Below, piece after piece: positions 48,045 to 59,339 of a stretch of 64,000 nt of DNA. The stretch covers positions 60,364,346 through 60,428,345 of the forward strand of contig JBCFYV010000935.1 of NCBI GenBank assembly GCA_039000515.1, in the 5' to 3' direction. The notes under the pieces were generated by a model. The model was not told where the DNA came from, did no database searches, and saw only the letters and a list, made by a program, of their open reading frames with translations. Numbering within the stretch: the first letter of the stretch is position 1; each line of letters begins with the position of its first letter. The DNA is from Timema cristinae (Eukaryota; Arthropoda; Insecta; Phasmatodea; Timematidae). The position numbers and the translations under genes are program-made.

Positions 48045-48637
48045 TAGATATTTTTTTCTAGCGAATCTGTTAGGGTGCAAAACGCCATTCTTGGGTGCAA
48101 AACGGTGCAAAACAGGACATTTATTTTGGCATTGAAAAAAACCCCGATCAGTGAGTTGGGGGGGCTACACTTAACTTGGCGCCCCCACCTTTTTCCATTT
48201 TAAATATTTTTTTCTTGAAAAACTATTCAGGTGCAAAACGCCATACTTGGGTGCAAAAAGGTGCAAAACAGGACATTTATTTTGGCATTGAAAAAAACCC
48301 CAATCAGTGAGTGGGGGGGCTATACTTAACTTGGCCCCCCACCTTTTCCCGTTTTAAATATTTTTTTCTTGAAAAACTATTCAGGTGCAAAACGCCATAC
48401 TTGGGTGCAAAACGGTGCAAAACAGGACTTTTAAGATGGCATGAAAAAAATCCAACATTTTGATAGTGGGGGGGCTACCCTTAACTTGGCCCCCCCTTAA
48501 CATAAACAGTCGTACCGTCTCTTGGGTTAGGGTGCAAAACGTAATACTTGGGTGCAAAACGGTGCAAAATAGGTGCAAAACGGTGGTGTATTTAAATTTT
48601 AATTTTGAGGAGGTGGGGGGGCCAACTTAAGTGATCT
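48045..48637 (-). repeat. Right terminal inverted repeat of the 7.1-kb element
   Basis: Three ~150-bp subunits inverted relative to the left terminus (GGTGCAAAACGGTGCAAAAC). The open frame 48381-48578 is the exact mirror of 41562-41759, so neither is a gene. Confidence 0.92.
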
Positions 48638-49647
48638 GATCACCTTTACACTTCTTCTATTAAATGACTTCATTCGATTCAAAAAATATCCAATCTACGC
48701 TCCTATACCAGTTAACTTTCTTTTCCAAAGCATTTGGCTCTTAGTGGTCAATCGAAATATTTGAATTTATGAACTTTTCAAAGTGGGAAATTTCAACTTT
48801 TAAACTAAGTTTACAACTCTATACATGTGTAGGGTTATAAAGAATAGTTTTATGTTCATTCCAGTATACACCGAACTCGTGTACTATTTAAAGTTTTGTT
48901 AAAATGTAACATAAGCGCAACATATTATGATTGGCAATATATCAGCTACCTAGAACGCGTCCATCCTCCCCCAACCGCTGAAAAAGAAGTCCAATAAAAC
49001 AATGACAGCGATTCCCAGTTATATTCTCAAACTCACGTATACATCCACGTTTAGCGATTGGTGGTTGAATGTGTCACTAACGTCGCGTTTTGCAGCAGAC
49101 CAGATAAGTTAATAGTGTACTTAAATATTATAATCAAAGCCTTAGAGAAAACATCTCTTTCCTCTGAGATTTAACCATAACTGGGCCATTATTTGTTTTG
49201 TATTTTTTTGTATTTTACTATCAGTAAATCATAAATATGATAGTTAAAAAAATGCAAAGGTTGGTTTCAGTATTTGTGTGAATAAAGAGTAGAAGACGAT
49301 TATTGAGATAAGGACTCTGAGAGTGGCAAACCAGACCAAATGAACTTAACATTGAGACCACGTGCCCACCGATGCGAGTTGTTACCTATATTTTATCCAT
49401 CGGAATAAAGGACGTCCTTTAAAAGTCTACTCAAATTGTACAGTTGATTGTACGAGTACTGGAATAGTGACGCTTAGAAGATCGAAATAGCCGCATATTC
49501 GTATATTTGAAAAAAGACTACTAGGAACGGGAATCAAACCAAGAGGCCCTTGCCTGAGCGCGCTACTACCGAGTCGCCGTTGGCTGTGGTATCAATTATA
49601 GCTCATAGTAAGCCGATGATTCCCACACGTCCATCACAGACTCTGCC
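48638..49647. other. No gene seen; dispersed repeat G
   Basis: 48638-48646 is the right GATCACCTT duplication. TTGGTGGTTGAATGTGTCAC at about 49060 recurs at about 54004, with matching flanks over roughly 120-140 bp. An old SINE A relic lies near 49260-49385. Confidence 0.45.
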
Positions 49648-50324
49648 TTAAGGTGGGGATGTAAGGAACGAAAGTTAAGAGCAGTGTTTTTGTAGTTTTC
49701 TGGCCAAAACAAATAGAATAACCCTCCAGTAAAACATAAGTTTAATTTTCCTCACATGGTGATATCAACAACAATAACAATAATAATATTTAGCACCGCG
49801 TCTTACTACCCGTTCGGGTTATACGCTTTAAGTACTAATTACGCTAATGGATTAGGAATTGGGAAGGTTGAATTAGAGGAAGTGAACCCGCATTTGCGTG
49901 GAGGGAGAATGGAATACCATTTAGGAAACCCCCCCCCCCCCCCCAGTTCACCCGACCGAGATTCTAACCTCGATCTCCCCGTCCTCAGCAGCCGAGCTCA
50001 ACACGACAAGCGCGTTAGCCGACTACTCCACCGAGGCGGGTGTGATATCAACAGTTGTTGAATATCTGTCAAGGTGTGCTAGAATTTAATGACAACTTTT
50101 TTACTTCAACTAAAAAGTTTCTCATCCAATGCTGCTGCTATGCTCGTTACAGATATTCAACAACTGTTGACATCACCAGGTTAAGAAAATTGAACTCTTA
50201 GGTTTCTATTGGAGCAATATTTGGTTTATTTTGGCAAAAAAAGAAGAAAAAAGAAGAAGATATTTTTCCATACAAACCGCAAAATCACTGCTCTCTTCTC
50301 GCGTTCCCTACATCCCCACCTTAA
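49648..50324. mobile_element. TTAA foldback MITE (family P), copy 3, split by a SINE
   Basis: Left end TTAAGGTGGGGATGTAAGG, right end CCCTACATCCCCACCTTAA: good terminal inverted repeats with a TTAA duplication. The best preserved of the three copies. Without the SINE and its duplication it is about 395 bp. Non-coding. Confidence 0.88.
49771..50041 (-). mobile_element. SINE family A inserted in MITE P copy 3
   Basis: Full length, minus orientation, flanked by an exact 12-bp duplication GTGATATCAACA (49759-49770 and 50042-50053). Poly-C of about 14 marks the body. Very close in sequence to 37292-37582 and inserted in the equivalent MITE family, but at a different position in the hairpin, so it is an independent event. 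Confidence 0.93.
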
Positions 50325-51407
50325 AGCTAATCCAAGGGTCCCGTGTCCACGTGTCGTTTTTCTGAACCTTTATTCCTCAGACCTCTACTATATAGGTCGT
50401 TAACACCCCCGTAAAACTATAGGAAGGGTGAGAAGAAAAAATAGCGCTAGCGACGACCATTATTATTTTGGGGGTGTTTTTCAACCACAACAGAGCTCAA
50501 CTTGATTACTAAACTCCGTCCATAGAAATTAAACTTCAAGCGCAATTTAATCGTCAAATTTACGAAACATCCGGTACGTTAAAGCGAACTTATCTTTGAC
50601 TATTATATAAATAGCATAGTGGACCGGCACCGCACCAAAAAGACAATCCGGCCCCGCGCATGCAAATGGAGTCCATCTATTCTGTAGTCGCGGATCATTA
50701 GGAGACGACTGGATTCAGAGGTTTAAGGCACATATTACGTCATCGGCTCTAGCTTGCAAGACCATTAGAACAAGGAGCTAAGTCACATAGCTTGACGCGG
50801 GACTTCCGGCCGTGAGAGATGGAGTATCTAGATGGGTCGCCGCGGTAACAGAACGTCGCCCAGGGTGCATCTCGGAGGTTGTCTACACATTATGTGCACC
50901 CGGAAATGAGATGACGTGATGGAGATTATGAAAGTGTGGAGCCAGTATAAATCGTAACCATAGCTTAATCCTAATTAACAGGACCATAGTGACCAAAGTA
51001 AGAGGTTTGCCTTTCGGAAAAGAACACGTATGGTACCGCCAGGGGAGGACTGGGCGGCCGGGACACCAGGTGATCTCTCGGCGGGCCAGTTTGATTTGGG
51101 CTGTCACAACTAATTTAAACTAAAGTAGATTAATTCTATTCAAACTTATCTGTTTGTTTTTTAATTCTAAACAGAAAATCTGGTGAATAAGTGTGAGGTT
51201 CCCAGAATTCATCATTCGTGAAGATAAACAATGGCATTGGATATAAAACCATCCTGTTTGTTGTTTCTTGGTGCTGTTTACAAAACAAACGTAAAACTCA
51301 CAAGTTGCGAGTACAGGATCATTTTACAAACTTAAATATATCAATTTAAAATATATATATGTGAGGGATTTAACTTGCACTTTCTAAACAGACTGATTAT
51401 ATCAGCA
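50325..51407. other. No gene seen; MITE-like scrap
   Basis: AGGGGAGGACTGGGCGGCCG near 51040 resembles the end of a dispersed MITE seen in many animals. No partner end found. Confidence 0.4.
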
Positions 51408-51552
51408 TTCGATTATAAATTGACTTAATTCTAGAACAGACACAACACCCAGCCCCTAGGCCGTTAATTCATCACTGTGAAAGGATAAACCAATATTTCA
51501 ACAATTATAAATTTTTCAGCCATGCCAGGAATCGAACCCGGGACCCAGAGCT
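51408..51552 (-). mobile_element. SINE family C copy, 5' truncated
   Basis: Minus orientation with B box GGGTCCCGGGTTCGATTCC, and the body shared with 8548-8745 (GTTCTAGAATTAAGTC-like). An AT run replaces the A-box end. Confidence 0.68.
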
Positions 51553-51894
51553 CAATATATATATATACACATCTAGCTATAGTATAAGCATTTTTGCTCA
51601 TGTCAGTAGAAAGTTGAAACTGATCATCGATAATGTAGCCGAAATGACCTCTGGATTAAATTAGCTAATGATAAGCATTTCAGCTTACACTGAAACATAA
51701 CTTTAGGGGGTAGATATTATTGCTATATGCTAAGGGCCGTCATATTTGCGGTCCCGGGCTGTTTGGAATCAGCCATTCTACCCTTGGGTACCGCCCGGCC
51801 CTCTACATCAGTAGCCAGGGGCGCTGGCCACTAGACTATTTCGAGGTTACACTGTTGCATTTCTGTAGGTAAGACCTTGCTGTCAACATTGATA
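51553..51894. other. No gene seen; tRNA-like scrap
   Basis: A tRNA-like minus-strand remnant is visible near 51755-51840 (GGTACCCAAGGGTAGAATGG; GCGCCCCTGGCTACTG). Nothing else supported. Confidence 0.4.
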
Positions 51895-52060
51895 ACATTT
51901 TACTACACCATTGTTGTTATTTTAAAGGTAATGATAATGTCTATCAAAAGTGGCAGCTACAAATAACATGACTTGACGTATGAATACGTGAAAGTAGACC
52001 TAATAGCTTTTATAACTCTCTGATAAGGTTCTCCTTTGGAAATTGGACTATGACTACGTT
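51895..52060 (+). repeat. Dispersed repeat family E copy
   Basis: Contains TTGTTATTTTAAAGGTAATG, TATCAAAAGTGGCAGCTAC, ACATGACTTGACGTATGAAT and CCTTTGGAAATTGGACTATG; matches 56495-56640 in order. Confidence 0.65.
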
Positions 52061-53045
52061 CTTTGGCACGTAATCGTATTGGTGTGTGACTCCTTGGTTC
52101 GGATCTAAAGACCGTAGTCGTTAGTTATGTTCAACTAGCAACTCACTTGGGATAGTATTATTTTAAGACACCTACAATGTATTAATTCTAGGCCCTAGAA
52201 ATAATACTTTACCAAAAAAAAAAGCTAAAGATAACAAAAATTCTTACCTTTTATCTTTGAGTAAAAAAAAGCAACAAACCAATTCTGCAGCTGGCTTGCC
52301 AGTAATTTGATGCATGGCCTCCCCTCCCACCTCTTTCTATTCCTTATACACAGAGTGATTTTTTTTTTTTTTTGCCAAACTGTTTGCTTATACTGTTATA
52401 CAGTATTGTTGACAAGAATTACATTGTTGCATTATTGTTTTCCTTTATTATGTCTTTTATTACTCCTTTCGTTTATATATTAAAATTAAAATATGTTTCT
52501 CTGGATCCTGAATAATTAATGTATTTGAATTATTGGTTTAATCAGATAAAATTCTGTACATAATATCTTTAATTAAACACAAAAAAAAATATAACGCAAC
52601 TGTTTTTTTATTATCATTGTTAAAAACCCACAAATCTAAATATTTGTTCTTAATCGTCCTCAATTAGCGGTGAACAGTGACGTCACCAAACTCCTATTTG
52701 TACACATGTGTCCTTTTAGCACGACGTGACAGTCTCGCTCATACGAGTTTACATTAAAAACTAACACACACGAACAAAAATAAAACGTGAGATTTGTGAA
52801 GACGTCGACAGATCGGCCATTCATTCATGCAGCCACGTTTCCCTTCCAACCTCAGTGTCATGTCGTCTTTATTTTGTCTCCGTTGTTCTTGCCTCGCATC
52901 CAACAAGACCCGCGGTATTTCCGCCGGTTGCTGGGAAAGTTCCGTTAGAGGGAGCGGGTCCTCATCTCGAGTATCCATAAGGAAGGACCTCGTCGGGACG
53001 TTGTGTGAGGATCCAGGTAGACTGTGTTTTGCGTACTCCCTCGGC
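52061..53045. other. No secure gene; one 97-codon open frame
   Basis: A minus-strand open frame at 52754-53047 (97 codons) has higher GC than its surroundings, a hydrophilic middle (DTRDEDPLPLTELSQQ) and a hydrophobic end. A plus-strand frame covers the same bases. It could be an exon or chance; no domain recognised. Confidence 0.3.
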
Positions 53046-53160
53046 ATGGTTTTCTGAAAGGCCTTTTTCCTTACCAGAAATATATTATATAGTAAGATAT
53101 TGGTAGGAAAAAAGACCTTTAAAAGAGTAATTTCTACCGTGAATGGAGTATACCCAACTT
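53046..53160. mobile_element. Small hairpin MITE (family H), copy 2
   Basis: GAAAGGCCTTTTTCCTTACC mirrors GGTAGGAAAAAAGACCTTT across a short AT loop, as at 16355-16480. Confidence 0.62.
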
Positions 53161-53559
53161 GACCAATGAAATTCCCGACTCAAAAGTATGTCACAACCTT
53201 CTCTCTCCAACTTCTCGCCGTGTTTTTTTTTAGTGAATAATAATAAAATTTAAACAGACATATTTTAAAATTTGTAATAGCATGGCCTATTAGGAATTAG
53301 AAAGTTATTAAATATATTACACAGCTACAAAAAAAAGTTTTAATCACATTGAAAAGAACTGATTTAATGATTGATATAGTTCATATTTTGAGTAAAACAA
53401 CATTTTCCCGTGTTTTTATATTTTAATTTGCTAAATTCCCGACTAATTCCAGTTTTACCGGACGGTAGACACCTCACTGGGGTACGCGAAACATTTCAGA
53501 GACCACGCAACATATCACTGAGTAGATATTAGATGAGAGGTTTAAGTTTTAACAAGTTT
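53161..53559. other. No gene seen
   Basis: AT-rich, nothing recognised. Confidence 0.4.
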
Positions 53560-53740
53560 ACTTCCGAGACCTTGGCTCAGATACTGGCGTGTTTTCCTAC
53601 GGAGATAGAGGTCCTGGGTTCGATAGCCGGCATGGACGAAAGATCTATCATTGGTGAAATATGTGCTTCATCTTTCACAGCGATGAATTATAACGGCCGC
53701 GTTCTGGATATTATCTGTGTTCTAAATTTAAACTAGTTTA
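53560..53740 (+). mobile_element. SINE family C copy
   Basis: Plus orientation: head ACCTTGGCTCAGATACTGGC, B box GGTCCTGGGTTCGATAGCC, body with GGCATGGACGAAAGATC. The open frame across it (53533-53736) is not a gene. Confidence 0.7.
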
Positions 53741-54264
53741 TATACCGTGTTATGATATAATTAGTAGGTTAAAAAAAGTTAAAAAGTGCTTACCTTAATT
53801 TTTTTTAAAACTTAATTTTTACCGGAAAATGTTTTGTTTTGGAAATTTTTCAATTTTTGTATTCCTGGATGAACAAAATTTCAGCTATTTAAATGAAACG
53901 AAACAAAATTTCTCCAGAGGACGTTAACATCAGAAACATTATCAAATGAGTTACATAAAGCAATAATAGCGACTCCAGTTATTTTCGTATAGACTACAGC
54001 GCTTGGTGGTTGAATGTGTCACTAACCTCGGGTCTGCCGTAGACCAGCCAAGTTAATAAACCTACTGTAACTTCAATATTTTAATAACTTCTCTGGTTGT
54101 CATAAAATACCTTTCCTATGAAAATTAGACGGTACCTACCAATCTAAATGACAATCTCATTATACGTTGTATATTCACAAAGTTTTAATGTGTTATTGTC
54201 ATTGTTATTAAATTCCCGCATCAGTGGACAAGCTGACTAAACGTCAATCTCATATTATCTGATC
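53741..54264. other. No gene seen; dispersed repeat G copy
   Basis: 53960-54105 matches 48985-49125 (TTGGTGGTTGAATGTGTCAC, AGTTAATA). Nothing else recognised. Confidence 0.45.
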
Positions 54265-54405
54265 CACCGGTGACGGGGTGGTCAGGATTCGAATCCCGGT
54301 CGAATGCACTAAGGTTATTTTATTTATTGAAACATTTCCTATTCTTCCTTTCTGCAAATTCGGGATCACTTCCACTAAATCACAACTCCCTCAGTTAGTG
54401 TGGTC
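54265..54405 (+). mobile_element. SINE family A copy, 3' truncated
   Basis: Plus orientation: B box GGATTCGAATCCCGGTCG, body with a CTGCAAATTCGGGATCAC stretch. The tail is lost. Confidence 0.62.
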
Positions 54406-54540
54406 AAATAACGCGGGTCAACTTGGCCACCTGACCTATAACCCACCCGGCTTTTGAAAATGACCATCGTTTGTGCTACGTTAGTGCTCGATTTTCCTCG
54501 TTAGTGCTGTAATTGTTTTGGCTCTTATCTATCTACCTGT

Positions 54541-54791
54541 TATCACCGCGTCTTACTATCTGTTGAGGTCATACGCACGTTGATAAATACTCTAACGGGC
54601 GTTGGGATGAGGAAGGAAGCATTTAGAGGTAGTGTAAGTTACCCGCATTTGTATGGAAGGAGAGGGGGAGAGCAATTAAGAAAAACTCCCCTTAATACAT
54701 CCGACTGGGATTCAACCCTGATCTCCCAGTCAACAGCAGGCCAGTCAAACACGAGAGTGACGCCTTAAACCAGTGAGCCACTGAAGCGGGT
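54541..54791 (-). mobile_element. SINE family A copy
   Basis: Minus orientation: head with GTGGCTCACTGGTTTAAGG, B box GGGTTGAATCCCAG, body CTCCTTCCATACAAATGCGG, tail ATAGTAAGACGCGGTG. Confidence 0.78.
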
Positions 54792-55445
54792 AATTCAATA
54801 GCTACGAGCGTTTTAAAAAACCTGATGGCTAAACGCTGATTGGCAAATACGGACATCTCCGACGGGCGTCAGAAGACGATTATAATGAATATAATCATTT
54901 TAAAGAAGATGTCCACTTGCCGGTTCCGACACAATTTCTGTGACGCGCATGGTTACCGAAGAGAATGGGGGTGGGGGTGAGCCGTACCTGTTGCGAGTGT
55001 ATCACGTGTGTCGTCAGCTGCAGAAGACACTCACACTCACACACGTTACGGTGCGTCGCAGGGGTGTAGGGTCCTTTCACCTGGCACGAACCCCTGTACC
55101 CCCCCCCCCCTCATCACACAGGAACCCCTTCACGGTGACGTCACGCCGGCTGCGTGGATCTAGGGCAACTACATCGCGCCTAAAGGCTTTTTTTTTTACC
55201 AGACTCTTAAGAGGAAATCGTCGCGCGAGTGTACAGTTCTAGTCACTAAAAGTGGACGGATTAGAGGCAAACACTTTTTATTATAGAAAATGTCTATCTT
55301 ATATTATTATTTATTTATTATTATTATTATATTATTGTTTGAGGTATTTAACCGTGCACTTTCTGAACCAACTGATTATATCAGCACACGAGCATTTCTA
55401 TGAGCGAGAGCGAAAGGACCTACCAATTTTGCCGCAAAGGTAGTA
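54792..55445. other. No gene seen
   Basis: A GC-richer block at 54920-55240 has open frames on both strands but no domain, followed by an ATT-rich tract near 55300. Poly-C near 55100. Confidence 0.4.
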
Positions 55446-55645
55446 CGACTTATAAACTAACTTAAATCTGGAACAAACACAGCACCCAGCCTCCCAGTCA
55501 TTAGTTCATCCTGTGAAAGTGGAAACCCAATTTTACCCCATGCTAACACTTTCGGCCATGTCGGGGCATCGAACCTAGGACCCTTAACTCGGCAGTCAGA
55601 CACGCTACCGACTGAGCTAAGATGTCTGACAAGATAACCTACAAG
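55446..55645 (-). mobile_element. SINE family C copy, full length
   Basis: Minus orientation and the best preserved of the family: head TTAGCTCAGTCGGTAGCGTG (A box), B box GGGTCCTAGGTTCGATGCC, 3' body shared with the other copies. Confidence 0.78.
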
Positions 55646-55929
55646 TAATTCATATTTCACTTAATCCTGAACAACCCGAACACACTTAAGATTTTAATTG
55701 AAAAATAACTGTGGGAAAAGATTGGTAATGAAATTTAAATTATCCATTTTGAAAGTGTTTTATTTAGTAAAAACCTGTCAACTTTTGGATTTCATGAGTC
55801 TGTGAGTAGAAATGTAATGAATAATTAGGTACAATAAAATAAAAGACGCAAAATGTGCTAAATTCTATTTCGACCATTGGCCAAACAGTTATTTACCCGC
55901 ATCGGTGGGCATGCAAACAAAATGTAAGG

Positions 55930-56105
55930 CTTATCTAGTCTGATTTGTCGAGGACGAGACGAAAGGGTACCGGTATTCGAATCCTGGTCAGATGAGTAGA
56001 GGGTATCACCCTCCATCCCCATAGTTTCTCAATCTCCCTCCTAGCAAATGAGAGTACACTTCCTCGAAACGTTACCTCAACCATCCTTACCGCATTGCTT
56101 TGATA
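55930..56105 (+). mobile_element. SINE family A-like copy, diverged
   Basis: Plus orientation: B box GGTATTCGAATCCTGGTC, body with AATCTCCCTCCTAGCAAATG and TACACTTCCTCGAAA. No readable tail. Confidence 0.55.
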
Positions 56106-56374
56106 AATCGCGGAGAGTCCTAACGGGTTGTTAAATGCGGGTTTGAAACCCAAAATGGTTTCTATGTACATCCAATTTTTTATAGGAAGAGCCTTTAAAA
56201 AAACTACATGGCATCATTCCGCAATCAAGCCATACTGACACGAGCGGCCGCCGTCTGTTGGCATATATAGTGCAAACTAGGGGATGATAGTCAATTAATT
56301 CCAGTTTTCTAGATCTAATCCTCTACTTATTTATTCAAGTAGCGCCTATTTATCCTCGCCAGGCCCACTGCTTC

Positions 56375-56462
56375 ACAGAAACACTTTGGAAGCGCCGGGG
56401 ATCGAACCCGGGACCTTTGGACTCTCTAGCCAGGAGCTCTAGCCTCTAAACCACAAAGGCAG
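56375..56462 (-). repeat. tRNA-like retroposon head
   Basis: Minus strand: TGGTTTAGAGGCTAGAGC (A-box-like) and GGTCCCGGGTTCGATCCCC (B box). The acceptor arms do not pair, so it is not a functional tRNA gene. Confidence 0.5.
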
Positions 56463-56494
56463 AATATATTTATTTGAGGCCAACATTGATACAA

Positions 56495-56640
56495 TTTTAC
56501 GATACTGTTATTGTTATTTTAGGTACCGATAGTATCTATCAAAAGTGACAGCTGCAGATAACATGATTTGACGTATGAATGCATGATGTAACTTACCTAG
56601 TTGTCAGATATGTGCATTCGTGAGAAAATTGGCGTATGGT
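56495..56640 (+). repeat. Dispersed repeat family E copy
   Basis: Matches 51895-52060 and 86-205 (TATCAAAAGTGACAGCTGC, ACATGATTTGACGTATGAAT). Confidence 0.65.
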
Positions 56641-56896
56641 CATGAAATGTGCAGCGACTGCAATAGCATTCTAAATAGTGTTGAAAAAGGACCGTAAACA
56701 AGTTTTTTTAAGCCACCTCAGAAAGAGACATCATGTTGCACGCATCTGTCATCGAAATCTCCCTCTAAAGACGCGAGCCGTGAAACGTCACAAACACACA
56801 CGGGTGTGACGTCACAAGGACTAGCAGGTGAGAGACACGAGTAAAGGAACATCACAAGAATGAAGACAACAGATCGGTTTTCGCCGTGGTCGAGAA
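56641..56896. other. No gene seen
   Basis: Nothing recognised. Confidence 0.4.
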
Positions 56897-57709
56897 CAGT
56901 GGCGGCTCGTGGCTAAAATTAGTGGGGGTGCTGCTCCAGAAAAGTTTAGCCTTTGTTTTAAAATTGATGTAAAAAGAAAAAAAAACTGTATAAAAAGAAA
57001 ATTTATTCACGAACTTGATAAAATCTAAAAAAAAATTTTTTTTTAACTTACTTTAACTTAAAATTGTTACAGTTCAAGGTTGATCTATTCATTTAAAAAT
57101 TAAATCCATTCTTGTTTTAATTTGCGCAAAAAGTTCAATAATTTTCTCCTTGATCTCTGGATGAAAATTGAGGAAATTTTTCTACATTGAAAGTATTGCA
57201 AGCGTATTTAGCTTTCTGTTAAATAAAAGAACCGATGAAAAAATGAATCAAATAGAATAGCTGGAAGCAGAGTAATATCCATTTCTACACTCTTCTACAC
57301 TTTATCACATTCAAGAATAGGGTACACCGTTTTTAAGCACAACACACGCTGAGTAAAAAAAAATTCCTTCCACCATCACGCCAGGGACAGCACTGCAGCA
57401 GTGCTCTCTCTACCGGGCAGTCCCGTCTTCCTCAAACCCTCTCCTATGTGCGCATGCGCACAACAGTCAAACACCACGTCGCTGGCACTGTGAAGCGCAC
57501 AGTTCCATACAAAGATGTTTGTATCTTTTTCATAAACTGGGGGATGGCTACTGAAGTACTGACATTAAGCTTAAGGAATATATATTGAACTACAAAAATA
57601 AAGAAAGAATTAAAGATAAAAGGACTCATTATATTAAATGTTATCGATAATATCAAGTGGAAATAGGAGGTGCTGCAGTTCCGCAGTGCCTATACACGAG
57701 CCACCACTG
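56897..57709. mobile_element. hAT-type MITE, about 813 bp
   Basis: Ends are CAGTGGCGGCTCGTGG (left) and CACGAGCCACCACTG (right), inverted with one mismatch in the outer 15, a terminus type I associate with hAT elements. Flanks TCGAGAA and TTGAGAA are an imperfect target duplication. No transposase frame; the interior is AT-rich. Confidence 0.72.
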
Positions 57710-57893
57710 TTGAGAATATTAGCACTGGTTATAGCTACCCCAAGACGGCAGCTAACAGTGGTGAGTCGTCCTTTCTAAACAATGTCAGCCACCCCTTTAC
57801 CATGCGAGACTTTAGTTCAAATCCCAGCAAGCTCAGAGGGACCGTAATGTCGGCGAAAAATGGTAGTTTCTAACAAAACACGATTTTCCCCGT

Positions 57894-58720
57894 ATTAATA
57901 TCTGAGGACGAATGTGACTTGCAGAATGCATTAAATCATTTGAATGTAGTGACAGGCAGAATGGATCTTCGTGTAAATGTCTCCATAACTAAGGTGATAT
58001 TTTTTTATAAGGACGGATCAGGAAATGATTGTAATATAAGTGAAATGGGAAATGTTAGAACAAGTGAATGATTTTGTGTATTTTGGCAGATGTTCTGTCA
58101 ACATGGAGAGAGAAAGAGAGAGAGAGAGAAATCGACGGACGGGTGAATGTATTTCGGAGAGTAGTTGGATGCATGTGGACTATAGCAAAGAATGGAGTAG
58201 TGTTGAAAGAGGTAAAGATGGCAGTATATTAAAGTGTGTTAACGCTAACTTTGTTTTATAGATGTGAAGCGTGGGTTTGTCAGAAGAAACACACGAGCAA
58301 GGAGAATGCGGTTGTAATGAGATATCCAAGAAATGTAGATGTGGAAAAACTCGTATGGACAGTCAGTAATGAATGGGTGGTTAAAGAGTTGTGTTTGAAA
58401 AAGAATCCAATAGGTTAATGTGAAATAAACGTCTTACGTTGGTCTGGGCACGAGAAGATGAGTTTGGCTCGAATGAAGAAGCAAATATACGATTGTAGAG
58501 AGTGTGGATCAAAAAGGTTGAGGTAGACCATGTAAGAGGCAGTTAAATGTAGACGAAAGTGTGAAAAAGAGAAACATTAAGAGCTTTATGAATAAAAGAG
58601 CATGTATAATAACTCGGTGTATGGATGTTGTTGAAGCGAAGGAAATATGCAAGGATTGGGAAGTGTGGAAAAAATCTAGTAGGATGTATTAAGAACGGAG
58701 TTGTTTTTTGAGCTATATGC
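57894..58720 (+). pseudogene. Decayed non-LTR retrotransposon reverse transcriptase (C-terminal part)
   Basis: Frames shift but remain readable in order: ISEDECDLQNALNHLNVV and GRMDLRVNVSITKVIFF (end of the reverse transcriptase domain), then EMLEQVNDFVYFGR, then after a GA-microsatellite insertion a stretch ending RCEAWVCQKKHTSKENAVV, and finally WSGHE...EAKEICKDWEVW-like residues. I know this order from LINE copies in arthropod genomes. It has several frameshifts, stops and a (GA)n expansion at about 58105-58128, and no 5' part or endonuclease in view. Confidence 0.75.
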
Positions 58721-58976
58721 ACAGTTTCTTGCCTACCTCGTAAGGGAACAGCCCGATATTATTATGTATGTAATGTATGTAGTATGTATGTGTATGTATA
58801 TATATTATACAGCATTTTCTGCTGTGTGAGCAGTGACTTATCTGTGCAATCATTCTTTGTTTACATCACATGGAAACCTATGATTGTATATTGGTAGAAA
58901 AAATATTTCTCTTTTGTTAGTATCTACTCAATTACTAAAAAAATAGATAGTGAGAGAGGGATGATGGTTCATTTTG

Positions 58977-59024
<48 letters not shown>
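58721..59024. repeat. TATG-rich and (ATT)n simple repeats
   Basis: A TATG/TGTA run near 58765-58802 and an (ATT)n run at about 58979-59022. No gene. Confidence 0.8.
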
Positions 59025-59312
59025 GGGTGACCTGGCAGTCTAAAGGTAAGATGTCGGAATTCTGTGCTGGGGTCTGGAGTTCAATCTCGTCATGGCACAG
59101 ATTTATCTGATTACCAAACCATTCCTTCACCTCTGACAAGACGTGTATTAATCACAACTTGAGATGTGGGGAATGTCAGGCCTCCACCGTGGTTCGGATC
59201 CCACGTTAAACTGTAGGTCCTCCAGTTCATCTCACAATCCCCCTACCATTACACATTAGTGTGTGTATAACCCGAACGGGTAGTAAGACGCGGTGCCATA
59301 ATATAATAATAA
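59025..59312 (+). mobile_element. SINE family B copy
   Basis: Plus orientation: head GGTGACCTGGCAGTCTAAAG, GAGTTCAATCTCG, mid-body GTATTAATCACAACT subfamily insert, and tail ATAACCCGAACGGGTAGTAA, then GACGCGGTGCCATAAT. Followed by opposed (AAT)n/(ATT)n tracts. Confidence 0.85.
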
Positions 59313-59339
59313 TAATAATAATTATTATTATTATTATTA

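Larger units (their letters stand above)
41503..48637. mobile_element. 7,135-bp DNA transposon, long inverted termini, 9-bp target duplication
   Basis: Starts AGATCACTTAAGTTGGCC and ends GGCCAACTTAAGTGATCT. GATCACCTT flanks it on both sides (41494-41502 and 48638-48646). The inverted termini are about 730 bp (left) and 590 bp (right), built from ~150-bp subrepeats. A 9-bp duplication with long, subrepeat-rich termini is typical of Mutator-like elements; P-superfamily Foldback elements also make long repetitive termini. The interior is AT-rich with a broken minus-strand gene (43139-44945) and a SINE (47380-47617) inserted. No recognisable MULE transposase was found. Confidence 0.88.

Noticed and set aside
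41503..48637. Second Polinton-like element because it also starts with AG and ends with CT
   Set aside because: The duplication is 9 bp, the length is 7.1 kb and the interior gene is different, so the terminal dinucleotides alone are not enough.
52754..53047. 97-codon gene or exon
   Set aside because: Higher GC and a plausible composition, but the opposite strand is open too and no domain or splice context is clear. Left as uncertain.
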